Of a stretch of 64,000 nucleotides of DNA, positions 42,529 to 51,445 are shown piece after piece. The DNA lies in NCBI RefSeq assembly GCF_011046245.1, contig NZ_CP049241.1, positions 434,001 through 498,000 on the forward strand, in the 5' to 3' direction. The stretch comes from Allorhizobium pseudoryzae. GTDB taxonomy: Bacteria > Pseudomonadota > Alphaproteobacteria > Rhizobiales > Rhizobiaceae. Position 1 is the first letter of the stretch, and the number at the start of each line of letters is the position of its first letter. A model generated the notes under the pieces. That model ran no database searches, had not been told where the DNA came from, and saw only the letters and a program-made list of their open reading frames with translations. The translations under genes were made by a program, and so were the position numbers.

Positions 42529-43560
42529 CTAAACCTCTGTCACGTTTGCGGGAACGAAGGTCTGTCGCACGACCAGTTCCGGCACCACCCGGTCATGCCC
42601 CTGGTCGGCATCCGGGTTGGCGATCCGGCGTTCGAGCAGATCGACGGCACGCTGGGCCATGATCAGCGGGTCCTGACGGAATGTCGTCAGATCGTAGTTG
42701 AGCCAGGCGGCTTCCGGTACATCATCGAAGCCGATGACGGCCACGTCCTGTGGAATGGACAGGCCCCCTTCCCGGCGCAGCACGTCCATCACGCCGAAGG
42801 CAATCAGATCATTGGCGCAGAAGATGGCATCCGGTCTGTCGCCTTCGGCAAGCAGAGCCCTCGCCGCGGCCACCCCGCAATCGTAGTTCGAATCCTCCCC
42901 GTGAGCGATCTGCACCGAAAAACCGTGATGTTCGACTTCCGCGACAAAGGCGATCTGTCGTTCCAGAATGGAGGGGGTTGCCGAGTGCGATCCGGCAAAG
43001 GCGAGCCTTCGGCGTCCCGCCGCAAGGAGCAGCCGCGCCGCCTCGATCGAGGCTTCCGAATTGCCGGCCCGCACATGATCGGCTTCCGGTTCGCAGCGGC
43101 CGATCAGCACCACCGGCTGGCCGTTCCGCCGGGCAAGGTCGAGAAAACTTTCCGGCGGCGAGCCGGAGAGAATGATGGTGGCTTCAGCCCGGTGGCCGAT
43201 CAGCATTTTCTGCGCGGCCAGCATTTCTTCTTCCGTCTGCCCGGTGTTGATCAGCACCGGCACGCTGCCGCGGCGGATCAGCGCCTTGGTGAGCGCTGCC
43301 GTCAGGTGCGCCCGGAAGCCGACTTCCGGCTTGGTCGCAACGATGCCGACGAGACGGCTCTGGTTGTTGAGAACGCCGCGCGCCAGATCGTTGACGTGAT
43401 AGCCGAGCTCTTCCGCCGCCTTCAGCACCTTTTCGCGCGTTGCGGGCGAAACGCTGGCACCCGGCGTGAAGGTGCGCGAGACCGCGGAACGGGAGACCCC
43501 TGCCCGCCTTGCCACCTGTTCTGCACTGACGAACCGCATGCGAGTCTTTCCGTCTTTCAT
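42529..43560 (-). CDS. LacI-family transcriptional regulator
   Basis: A 343-residue repressor. The DNA-binding part is typical: SAEQVARRAGVSRSAVSRTF (helix-turn-helix, 12-31) and the hinge VNDLARGVLNNQSRLVGIV, followed by the periplasmic-binding-protein-like sensor domain with AIFCANDLIAFGVMDVLR near 245-262 and VIGFDDVPEA near 275-284. It is the last gene of the ABC transporter operon, eight bases after the second permease. It therefore probably senses the imported compound and represses the operon through the palindrome at 47700-47713. The ATG at 43560 has GAGG upstream; 43539 is an alternative. Confidence 0.92.
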   Translation of the reverse strand: MKDGKTRMRFVSAEQVARRAGVSRSAVSRTFTPGASVSPATREKVLKAAEELGYHVNDLARGVLNNQSRLVGIVATKPEVGFRAHLTAALTKALIRRGSVPVLINTGQTEEEMLAAQKMLIGHRAEATIILSGSPPESFLDLARRNGQPVVLIGRCEPEADHVRAGNSEASIEAARLLLAAGRRRLAFAGSHSATPSILERQIAFVAEVEHHGFSVQIAHGEDSNYDCGVAAARALLAEGDRPDAIFCANDLIAFGVMDVLRREGGLSIPQDVAVIGFDDVPEAAWLNYDLTTFRQDPLIMAQRAVDLLERRIANPDADQGHDRVVPELVVRQTFVPANVTEV

Positions 43561-43568
43561 TTGCCACC

Positions 43569-44396
43569 TCACCGTCCAACGCGAGACAGAACGTCGGCCT
43601 TCAGGAAGCGCTCGACGATCACCATGAAGATCAGAGACGGCACAAGCAAGAGCAGCGCCGTGATGGATGCGATCTGGTAGTTGCCCCCGGAGCCTGCGGA
43701 GTAGAGCAGCAGCGGCAGCATGTTCACGTCCGGTGCACCGACAAAGTAGCTGCCGGTGAACTCGTCGAGAGACTCCAGGAACACGAAGATCGCGCTCGCG
43801 AGCAGACCGGGCGCGGCAAGCGGCAGCGTGATATCGCCAAAGGTGCGGAGCGCGCCGGCGCCGATGGAGCGGGCGGCCTGTTCCAGCTCCACGTCGATGG
43901 CGGAAAAGGCGGCGGTGGCGATCCAGACCGCATAGACGAGGCCATGCGAGGCATGCACCAGCACGACGCCGGCGATGGTGCCGTTCAGCCCGATCTCGTA
44001 GAAGATGCGGGCGACGTTGACGTAGACGGTGAGGTTCGGAAAGGCCTGCGGAATGAGGAAGGCGAGCAGGATGAGGCTGCGGAGCGGCAGCTTCAGCCGC
44101 GCCAGCGCATAACCGGCGGGAATGGCAAGCGCGAGCGACACCACCACCGTCAGGATCGCGACGACCAGCGAATTGCCGAGCGATTCCAGTGCGCCTCCCC
44201 GCGGGGCAAAAACGCGGCCCCAGGCGGAAAATCCGTATTCGAGCGGCAGCGCATGGGGGAAATACCACTTCTCCGTCACGGTCCAGATGAGCATGTTGAA
44301 CAGCGGACCGAAGATGAAGAAGGCCATCAGGCCGAAGATCAGACCGCGCGGGATCCACCAGAGGGCCGCAAGGCGGGAACGGTTCGTCCTCATCAT
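43569..44396 (-). CDS. ABC transporter permease (PotC type)
   Basis: A 275-residue inner-membrane permease with six predicted helices and the cytoplasmic EAA loop (VELEQAARSIGAGALRTFGDITLPLAAPG near 168-196, read in two parts). The layout fits the PotC/AfuB class of polyamine, iron and phosphonate importers. Its ATG overlaps the stop of the first permease by four bases (ATGA), so the two are coupled and should form a heterodimer. It is followed by the LacI gene. Confidence 0.9.
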   Translation of the reverse strand: MMRTNRSRLAALWWIPRGLIFGLMAFFIFGPLFNMLIWTVTEKWYFPHALPLEYGFSAWGRVFAPRGGALESLGNSLVVAILTVVVSLALAIPAGYALARLKLPLRSLILLAFLIPQAFPNLTVYVNVARIFYEIGLNGTIAGVVLVHASHGLVYAVWIATAAFSAIDVELEQAARSIGAGALRTFGDITLPLAAPGLLASAIFVFLESLDEFTGSYFVGAPDVNMLPLLLYSAGSGGNYQIASITALLLLVPSLIFMVIVERFLKADVLSRVGR

Positions 44397-45247
44397 GCGC
44401 GCTCCTTCAGGCTGATGCGCAGATAGATCCAGGCAACCGACGCAGCGAGCACGAGCGAGATGAGGCCGAGCGCGTTTGCCACGCCGTAATCGCCATAGGC
44501 ATTCACCCGGAAGGCGATGTCGGCGGTCAGCATGGTCGGTGACTGCGCATTGATCATCAGCGGCACCGAAAGCACCGACATCATGGTGACGAAGGAGAGG
44601 ATGAGCCCGACCGCCAGCGTTCCCGTGACCTGCGGCACGATGATTTCTGCCAGTACCCTGAGTTTCGAGGCGCCAAGATTGACAGCCGCTTCGATGCCTT
44701 CCCGGTTGACGGAAGCCATGGCGCCGGCCACCAGCAGGGCGACGAAGGGCGTCTGTTTCCAGACAAATGCGATCACGATGCCGCGCCAGTCGAGGAAACT
44801 CACCGCATCGATCGGCGTCATCAGGCCGAGGCTGATTGCGGTGTTGTTCATCATGCCGTTCTTGGCCAGAAAGGTGCGCAGGATCTGGCCGACGACGATG
44901 AAGGGGATGAACATCGGCCAGCGATAGAGCCAGCGCAGGATGGTGACGGCAAGCGGATGGGCGCCGAGCGTCAGATAACCGCCGATCGCAATCGCACCAA
45001 GTCCGATCAGCAGCGTCGACAGGCTGACGATGCCGACGCTGAACAGGATGTCGTTGAGGTAGAGGTCAAAGGATTTGACAAAATTCCCGAGCCCCCAGCG
45101 ATCGTCCACACGAAATGCGCCGACCGCCGACATGACAAGCGGCAGAATGAACAGCAGCGCGATGACTGCGAGCGCAGGCAGGACAAGCAGGAGACCGAGG
45201 AGACGTCTGGGCATGAGTTCAGGCTCTGTTGCAGGGACCACGGACAT
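44393..45247 (-). CDS. ABC transporter permease (PotB type)
   Basis: A permease of 284 residues from the ATG at 45247, with a first helix LLGLLLVLPALAVIALLFIL and the EAA motif GIEAAVNLGASKLRVLAEII. It pairs with the PotC-type permease at 43569. A longer frame reading into the upstream repeat element (45272-45381) is not believable as protein. The gene lies 140 bases downstream of the binding-protein gene, most of that gap being the repeat. Confidence 0.9.
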   Translation of the reverse strand: MSVVPATEPELMPRRLLGLLLVLPALAVIALLFILPLVMSAVGAFRVDDRWGLGNFVKSFDLYLNDILFSVGIVSLSTLLIGLGAIAIGGYLTLGAHPLAVTILRWLYRWPMFIPFIVVGQILRTFLAKNGMMNNTAISLGLMTPIDAVSFLDWRGIVIAFVWKQTPFVALLVAGAMASVNREGIEAAVNLGASKLRVLAEIIVPQVTGTLAVGLILSFVTMMSVLSVPLMINAQSPTMLTADIAFRVNAYGDYGVANALGLISLVLAASVAWIYLRISLKERA

Positions 45248-45271
45248 TGCCGCAGCACCTTTGGAAAAGGG

Positions 45272-45381
45272 CCCCTCACCCTGGCCCTCTCCCCGCGGGC
45301 GGGGAGAGGGAACCAAGAGGTCGCGGCAATCGCCCTTCTCCCCGTTCACGGGGAGAAGGTGCCGGCAGGCGGATGAGGGGC
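45272..45381. repeat. RIME-like double-palindrome intergenic element, copy 1
   Basis: About 110 bases with two palindromes: CCCTCTCCCCG / CGGGGAGAGGG and CCTTCTCCCCG / CGGGGAGAAGG, flanked by CCCCTCACCCT and GGCGGATGAGGGG. The same element occurs in the opposite orientation at 61198-61304. The double-palindrome layout matches Rhizobium-specific intergenic mosaic elements (RIME). It lies within the ABC operon between the binding-protein and permease genes and could affect mRNA stability there. Confidence 0.8.
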
Positions 45382-45387
45382 GCCTGC

Positions 45388-46521
45388 TTACTTCACCGAC
45401 TTCTCGTATGCTTCGAGGATGGCGGTGTTGTAGGGCGCGATCGGGAAGGGCTTGCCCTTGGAGGCGAGGTCTTCCGGCGAGATATCGACGAAGAGCTTGT
45501 TCCAGGTGGCGTCGTCGAGCTCTGCCTTCACATGCTGAGCGTCGATGCCCGGATACCAGTTGAAGCGTTTGACGATGCCTTCGGCCTGCACCTTCGGGCT
45601 GGTGGCAAGCGCGATGAACTTTTCCGCCAGATCCTTGTGCGCGGCCTTCTGCGGCACGACGTAGTGCATCGGCTGGCCCGGCATGCCAGGTGCCGGCAGC
45701 GTCAGCTTCATGTCCGGCGGCAGGCGGCCATCGGCCTTCCAGCTGTAGAACATGTCGACCCAGACCGGACCCATGGCGATCTCACCGCGCGACAGAAGAT
45801 CGAGCGTGCCGGCATTGCCCGGCGTCAGGGTGGCGTTGGTGGTGAAGGCCGCGAGGCTCTTCAGAGCGCCGTCCCACTTCTTCGTTTGGTCTTCCTGGAA
45901 GGGGCCGTTCATCAGCGTCTTGGCATCGCCTTCGCCGAAGGCATAGATCCAGCCCATGACGAAGCTGACGCCGGAAGCGCCGCCCTTGATGCCGTTGTAA
46001 CCGAACTGCTTCGGATGGGCCTTGGCCCAGTCGGCAATCTCGGCATAGCTTTTCGGCGGGTTGGCGACGAGCGCCGGATTGTAGGCAATCGCCGTCTGGC
46101 TGTTGAACATCGGCATGACGTAACCATCGACATTCGTGCCGAGCGCCATCTTGGCATTGTCGCGCGTCACCAGCTTGCCGGTGTCGATATCGCCGCGATA
46201 CTTGGCGAGGTAATCCTTCGTCACCATCGGGCCGACGAATTTTTCATGGACGACAGCGACATCGGTGTCCCACTTCTCGGCCTTGGCGCCGGCCTGGGCA
46301 TCAAAGCGCTCGAGGATCTTCTGCGAGCCGGCATCGCCGGGGCCGGTGCCAACGGCGCGCACCGTGTTGCCTGGATAGGTCTTCTCGAACAACGGGCCGA
46401 GATACTGGTTGATGTAATCCACCATGTTCTGGTCACCGGCGGTCACGACCGTCAGTTCTTCCGCATGAACGGGCATGGCCGCGAGGACCGCTGCAAAGGT
46501 AAGGTAAGACAGGTTTTTCAT
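45388..46521 (-). CDS. ABC transporter substrate-binding protein
   Basis: A 377-residue periplasmic binding protein. The signal peptide is MKNLSYLTFAAVLAAMPVHA, cut before EELTVVTAGDQN. The mature part follows the PotD/AfuA-like fold: VVTAGDQNMVDYINQYLGP, then a hinge with KFGP-like segments, MPMFNSQTAIAYNPALV and RFNWYPGI near the end. Family type suggests a polyamine, sugar phosphate, phosphonate or metal complex as ligand; no residue lets me choose. It is the second gene in the operon, 39 bases after the ATPase gene. Confidence 0.88.
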   Translation of the reverse strand: MKNLSYLTFAAVLAAMPVHAEELTVVTAGDQNMVDYINQYLGPLFEKTYPGNTVRAVGTGPGDAGSQKILERFDAQAGAKAEKWDTDVAVVHEKFVGPMVTKDYLAKYRGDIDTGKLVTRDNAKMALGTNVDGYVMPMFNSQTAIAYNPALVANPPKSYAEIADWAKAHPKQFGYNGIKGGASGVSFVMGWIYAFGEGDAKTLMNGPFQEDQTKKWDGALKSLAAFTTNATLTPGNAGTLDLLSRGEIAMGPVWVDMFYSWKADGRLPPDMKLTLPAPGMPGQPMHYVVPQKAAHKDLAEKFIALATSPKVQAEGIVKRFNWYPGIDAQHVKAELDDATWNKLFVDISPEDLASKGKPFPIAPYNTAILEAYEKSVK

Positions 46522-46560
46522 GACAGTCTCTCCAAGGGATGAAAATATGAAATGCGGCAG

Positions 46561-47685
46561 TCACTCCCGCCCGGCAGGACGGGAAACGGAAGAATCGGCA
46601 GCGCTTGCCGACATGTTGAACAGGAACAGTGAAGCGGCTGCGACAAAGACGCCGACCGTTTCTCCGGCCGCGAACGGATGCATCGCATCGGCGAGAATTT
46701 CGCGATCGGCCAGACGCACCACATGGCGCCACAGACCGCCCGGATAGGTGACCGAAACAACGCGGCCTTCGAACACCAGGCCCGGCTCATTCGGTGTTTC
46801 GGCGGACAACGAAAAAAGGCGTGCCGCCTCCGGACGGAACCGCGCCTCGACGGCACCGGATACGAGCGAGCGCCCAAAAAGCGGCACCTGGCCCGCCCTG
46901 TTGGCTGGACCGGGAGCAATGGAAACGGTGTCGGACGCCACATCGACCGTTAGCGGGAGGTGGTTTTCCGCCCCCATGAAGGCCGCGACGAAGGCCGAGG
47001 CCGGGCGGTTGTAGACCTCTTCCGGCGCGCCCTGCTGGGCAATGCGGCCGGCATCCAGGATGACGATGCGATCCGCCATCACCATGGCCTCCTCGCGGTC
47101 ATGGGTGACGTGGATGGCGGTGATGCCGAGGCGCTGCTGCAGGGCGCGCAGTTCGTGGCGCACCGTGAGGCGAATGCGGGCATCGAGATTGGAGAGCGGC
47201 TCATCGAGCAGCAGGATTTCCGGATCGACCACAAGCGCCCGGCCAAGCGCCACCCGCTGACGCTGACCGCCGGAAAGCGCGCCGGGCTTGCGGTCTTCAA
47301 GACCCTGCAGCCCCAGCATGGACTGCATGGCCGAAATCCGCTTTGCGATGTCTGCCGAGGAGACGCCGCGCAGCTTCAAGCCATACCCGATGTTCTGCGC
47401 CACCGTCATATGCGGCCAGAGCGCGTAGGACTGGAAGACCAGCGCCATGCCGCGCTTGTCGGGTGGCAGATGCGTCACCTCCCGCTGGCGCACGCTGACC
47501 GTGCCGGATTTCGGTGCGACGAAGCCGGCCAGCACGCGCAGAAGCGTGGTTTTTCCGCATCCGGATGACCCGAGCAGCGCCACGAATTCGCCGCTGGCGA
47601 TCGACAGGCTGATGTCCTTCAGAACCTGTGTCGCACCGTAACCGGTCGCAACCCCATCGATCTTGAGAAAACCCGCGCCACTCAT
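46561..47685 (-). CDS. ABC transporter ATPase (PotA/UgpC type)
   Basis: A 374-residue nucleotide-binding subunit with Walker A GSSGCGKTT (39-47), Q-loop near VFQSYALWP, signature LSGGQ (137-141), Walker B LLLDEP (158-163) and a C-terminal TOBE domain from about 240. The TOBE part marks it as an importer ATPase of the polyamine/iron/sugar group. It is the first gene of the five-gene operon ATPase, binding protein, two permeases, LacI. The third possible start, ATG at 47685, is best spaced from AGGGGA. A perfect 14-base palindrome lies 15 bases upstream. Confidence 0.92.
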   Translation of the reverse strand: MSGAGFLKIDGVATGYGATQVLKDISLSIASGEFVALLGSSGCGKTTLLRVLAGFVAPKSGTVSVRQREVTHLPPDKRGMALVFQSYALWPHMTVAQNIGYGLKLRGVSSADIAKRISAMQSMLGLQGLEDRKPGALSGGQRQRVALGRALVVDPEILLLDEPLSNLDARIRLTVRHELRALQQRLGITAIHVTHDREEAMVMADRIVILDAGRIAQQGAPEEVYNRPASAFVAAFMGAENHLPLTVDVASDTVSIAPGPANRAGQVPLFGRSLVSGAVEARFRPEAARLFSLSAETPNEPGLVFEGRVVSVTYPGGLWRHVVRLADREILADAMHPFAAGETVGVFVAAASLFLFNMSASAADSSVSRPAGRE

Positions 47686-47699
47686 CACCATTCCCCTGC

Positions 47700-47713
47700 T
47701 GCACAGCTGTGCA
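47700..47713. promoter_or_regulatory. Perfect palindrome, probable LacI operator
   Basis: TGCACAGCTGTGCA is a perfect 14-base palindrome with the central CG-free but symmetric form common to LacI-family sites. It lies immediately upstream of the first gene of the ABC operon, whose last gene encodes a LacI-family repressor. Binding here would block transcription or its start. Confidence 0.6.
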
Positions 47714-47878
47714 AACCCTGTGGGAGTGTCTTAAGGAGCGTTTCTAACAGCCGGATGACAAGTTGCAGGCGGCGCGGGAAATTTCGTCGTGCAGGTCACC
47801 GCAGGCGGCCTTGTTTCCCATCGCTCCGCGTCAGTTCGGATCCAGTGTCAGATTTCTCGCCTGCGCCAGGGAATTCCG

Positions 47879-47903
47879 GGAACAATGTCGCAGGTGCCCG
47901 GTT
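47879..47903 (+). promoter_or_regulatory. EcfG-type promoter of the sigma factor gene
   Basis: GGAAC (47879-47883), 16 bases, GGTT (47900-47903): a match to the general-stress consensus GGAAC-N16/17-cGTT, 31 bases before the ATG of the ECF sigma gene. It suggests autoregulation. Confidence 0.6.
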
Positions 47904-47934
47904 GTTGTTGATGGGGAAACACGAGGGAGAGATC

Positions 47935-48426
47935 ATGACCGATTATCCGGGAAGCGAACGTGTAAGAGCCGAGATGATAGCCCTCATCCCGGCACTCAGA
48001 TCCTTTGCCAGACGCCTCGACCGAAGCCCCAGCAATGTCGATGATCTCGTCCAGGATACGCTTCTGCGGGCGCTGGCCAACATCGACAAGTTCCAGGAGG
48101 GCACGAGCCTGAAATCCTGGATGTTCACCATCCTGCGCAACACCTTCTGCACGAAATTTGGCCTCGCCAAGCGGGAAACCGTTGGGCTTGAGGATTGCGC
48201 CTCGGCAAGGCCTTCGGTCAATGCACCGCAGGAATGGTCGGTGCGGGCGCATGAGTTCCATCGCGCGCTGCTGGACCTGCCCCAACATTACCGGGATGCC
48301 GTCCATATCATCCTGCTGCAGGGCAAGTCCTACGAGGCTGCCGCCGAACAGTGCGGATGCCCCGTCGGCACGATCAAAAGCCGCGTCAACCGCGCACGGG
48401 CGCAGCTGGCAAGCCAGTTGAACTAG
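47935..48426 (+). CDS. ECF sigma factor, EcfG-like
   Basis: A 163-residue ECF sigma factor. Region 2 reads ELIPALR-like start, then FARRLDRSPSNVDDLVQDTLLRALANIDKF (about 22-51, in two halves) and SLKSWMFTILRN; region 4 reads HYRDAVHIILLQGKSYEAAA and CGCPVGTIKSRVNRARAQL at the C terminus. The style is that of the ECF15 (EcfG/RpoE2) general-stress sigma factors of alphaproteobacteria. The anti-sigma NepR and the regulator PhyR, usually adjacent, are not here, so this may be a secondary EcfG paralog. The ATG at 47935 has GGGAGA six to eleven bases upstream. Confidence 0.85.
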   Translation: MTDYPGSERVRAEMIALIPALRSFARRLDRSPSNVDDLVQDTLLRALANIDKFQEGTSLKSWMFTILRNTFCTKFGLAKRETVGLEDCASARPSVNAPQEWSVRAHEFHRALLDLPQHYRDAVHIILLQGKSYEAAAEQCGCPVGTIKSRVNRARAQLASQLN

Positions 48427-48444
48427 GCGAGCCTGAACTTTCGA

Positions 48445-48471
48445 GCGCCCTCCGGCCCAACCGGGGGGCGC
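48445..48471. terminator. Hairpin between convergent sigma and tail-anchored genes
   Basis: GCGCCC-T-CCGG / CCGG-GG-GGCGC arms around CCCAA form a GC-rich stem in the 54-base gap between two convergent genes. There is no T run, so its efficiency is uncertain. Confidence 0.45.
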
Positions 48472-48480
48472 CATTGGTAT

Positions 48481-48846
48481 TTACCGCAGAAAGATGCCAA
48501 GCAGCAGAGCAGCGACAATCGCGACGACGGCGATCACCGGCACTAGCGCCGGCAGGCTCGGTTTCTTTTCAAGCGTTCCTTCCGCGTGCCCCATGGCTGT
48601 GTCGAAGTTACGCGATTTCATCTGCCCGCCACCCGTGGACGCGCCGTTCGGCTGGGTGGTAAGCGCCATGTCGATCTCTTCCTGTGTCGGCGGCGTTCCC
48701 CCGGCCTCGGCATCCGCTTCCATGGGAGCCGCCGCCGGATCGATGCCCGGCCGCTTATCGCCCGTCATTCCGCGCTGGATATCACCCCTCACCTGCGATG
48801 CCGTTGAGGGTTTGGTGTCCGGCGTTGTCGTGTCAGTCTTCGTCAT
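48481..48846 (-). CDS. Tail-anchored hypothetical protein
   Basis: A 121-residue protein: about 95 hydrophilic, disordered residues rich in Thr, Pro, Ala and Asp, then one C-terminal membrane helix (LPALVPVIAVVAIVAALLLG) and a short LFLR-type end. This is the layout of a tail-anchored protein with its bulk in the cytoplasm. No family known to me. The ATG at 48846 has AAGGA eight bases upstream. An EcfG-type promoter at 48873-48897 places it in the stress regulon of the convergent sigma factor. Confidence 0.75.
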   Translation of the reverse strand: MTKTDTTTPDTKPSTASQVRGDIQRGMTGDKRPGIDPAAAPMEADAEAGGTPPTQEEIDMALTTQPNGASTGGGQMKSRNFDTAMGHAEGTLEKKPSLPALVPVIAVVAIVAALLLGIFLR

Positions 48847-48872
48847 CACGCGATCCTTGATCTATCGAGACA

Positions 48873-48897
48873 AACCCGCCGCCTCGGCGAAAGTTCC
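48873..48897 (-). promoter_or_regulatory. EcfG-type promoter
   Basis: On the minus strand GGAAC (48897-48893), 16 bases, GGTT (48876-48873), 27 bases before the start of the tail-anchored protein gene. It matches the same consensus as the promoters at 47879 and 50007. Confidence 0.6.
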
Positions 48898-48948
48898 TTG
48901 TGGGGGGTACGGCACCGCCCTCCACTCAGGGTCGCGCCTTTCCCCCTG

Positions 48949-49080
48949 TCATTCGGTCAGGGAATGCGGCGAGGGCTGGCCGGGGCTTTCCGTTGCAGTT
49001 TGTGTGAAGGGCCGCGACCCGAAGATGACGACGGCGGCCAAGACGATCACGGCGGCGACGATGATCCAGCGCGCTTGCAT
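48949..49080 (-). CDS. 43-residue single-helix membrane peptide
   Basis: A short gene on the minus strand. A strong ribosome binding site, AAAGGAAATTCC, precedes the ATG at 49080. The product begins MQARWIIVAAVIVLAAVVIF, one membrane helix, followed by a short polar tail (SRPFTQTATESPGQPSPHSL). Frame and ribosome binding site support expression. It lies between the tail-anchored protein and Mn catalase genes and downstream of the catalase terminator, so it may be expressed by read-through or from its own promoter. Function unknown. Confidence 0.6.
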   Translation of the reverse strand: MQARWIIVAAVIVLAAVVIFGSRPFTQTATESPGQPSPHSLTE

Positions 49081-49104
49081 GGAATTTCCTTTCGGCATGA
49101 GCGC

Positions 49105-49139
49105 GGTGCGACGGGCGGGTGAACCCCACCCGTCGCACC
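49105..49139 (-). terminator. Hairpin terminator of Mn catalase gene
   Basis: GGTGCGACGGG and CCCGTCGCACC form a perfect 11-base-pair stem nine bases beyond the catalase stop at 49148. A weak T-containing stretch follows on the minus strand. Confidence 0.65.
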
Positions 49140-49147
49140 GTCAGTCC

Positions 49148-49975
49148 TTACATCTGTTCGGTCTGGGCGCCGCTGTTGGGCTTGGCCTGGCCGAGATTCG
49201 GCTTTTCGCCGAGCGGCTGCATGGGGGCTGCCGTGAAGCTGCCCTTGCCATCCATGGAAGGACCTTCCGACCAGCGGCCGGCAATGGCATCCACGCTGTC
49301 ATCGATCTGGAAGCCGAGGAAGGCGTAGGAGAAATCACCCTTTTCCTTCTCCTGCGGGAAGCTGTTGGGGATCGGGAAGGCGCCCTTGGCACCACCCAGT
49401 TCCTCCAGCGCTGCCATCCACTGGTTCTGGTGCATCGTGTCGCGCGCGATCAGGAAGGACAGCATGTCCTTCATGCCAGGATCACTCGTCATGTTGTAGA
49501 GGCGAACGGCCAGCGTGCGGCCCGTCGATTCGGCGGCAATGTTGGCGGTCATGTCGGCCGCGATATTGCCGCTCGCATAGATGTGCGACATATCGAAGGG
49601 AACGCCATCGCTATCTACCGGCATGGCGGAAAGGCCGGCCGAGAGGATATTCTTCATGTTGAGGCCGCCGAGCACCATGCTGGAGACCGGGTCCTTGGCG
49701 ACCTCTTCCTTCTCCGACAAAGGCGCACCTTCCAGGTTCAGGGCAACGGCGGTCGCCAGCATCTCGATGTGGCCAAGCTCCTCGGTTGCCGTGTTCATCA
49801 GCATGTCGCGGAACTTGTTGTTGCCGCGCGCGCCGCAGGCCTGGAAGAAATACTGCATCGCGACGCGGATTTCGCCCTCGACGCCGCCGATCGCCTGCTG
49901 CAGGGCACGGGCGAACAGCGGGTCCGCCTTTTCCACGCGCACCGGATATTGAAGCTTGCCGTCCGTATAAAACAT
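49148..49975 (-). CDS. Manganese catalase
   Basis: A 275-residue dimanganese catalase that converts hydrogen peroxide to water and oxygen in the cytoplasm. The four-helix-bundle ligands are in place: Glu35 (GVEGEIRVAMQYFFQ), Glu66 and His69 (ATEELGHIEM), Glu149 (AAESTGRTLAV) and His182 (ARDTMHQNQW). The C-terminal 50 residues are polar and variable. The ATG at 49975 has GGAGAG upstream. The EcfG-type promoter at 50007-50031 fits the known dependence of rhizobial catalase genes on the general stress response. Confidence 0.95.
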   Translation of the reverse strand: MFYTDGKLQYPVRVEKADPLFARALQQAIGGVEGEIRVAMQYFFQACGARGNNKFRDMLMNTATEELGHIEMLATAVALNLEGAPLSEKEEVAKDPVSSMVLGGLNMKNILSAGLSAMPVDSDGVPFDMSHIYASGNIAADMTANIAAESTGRTLAVRLYNMTSDPGMKDMLSFLIARDTMHQNQWMAALEELGGAKGAFPIPNSFPQEKEKGDFSYAFLGFQIDDSVDAIAGRWSEGPSMDGKGSFTAAPMQPLGEKPNLGQAKPNSGAQTEQM

Positions 49976-50006
49976 TACTCTCTCCTTCATGTTGGATCGG
50001 CAGCCC

Positions 50007-50031
50007 AACAAGAGGATGTGAGAGAAGTTCC
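50007..50031 (-). promoter_or_regulatory. EcfG-type promoter of Mn catalase
   Basis: On the minus strand GGAAC (50031-50027), 16 bases, TGTT (50010-50007), about 30 bases before the catalase ATG. It matches GGAAC-N16/17-xGTT. Confidence 0.6.
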
Positions 50032-50065
50032 CGCTGTATCGCGCTTGGTCCGCTGGAGCCCCAAA

Positions 50066-50089
50066 CGCAAAAGGGCCCGCGAGGGGCCC
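50066..50089 (-). terminator. Rho-independent terminator of glf
   Basis: GGGCCC and GGGCCC pair across a five-base loop (GCGAG on the plus strand), followed on the minus strand by TTTTGCGTTT. It lies 24 bases beyond the glf stop and before the catalase promoter. Confidence 0.75.
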
Positions 50090-50112
50090 GTTCGGTCAGT
50101 GCAAAGCCGCCA

Positions 50113-51291
<1,179 letters not shown>

Positions 51292-51445
51292 TCATCGTGG
51301 GACCATGCCCCTTGCTCGCATGTAGTCGAACAGTCTGTCGCAAAGCTTGTGACACAAGGTCCAGCGGCTCAGTTTTCATTTGCAGCAGGACCGGGCTCGG
51401 CGCATGTTCCAGAAAACATTCATGCAATTGGGTTGAAGGCAAGAC

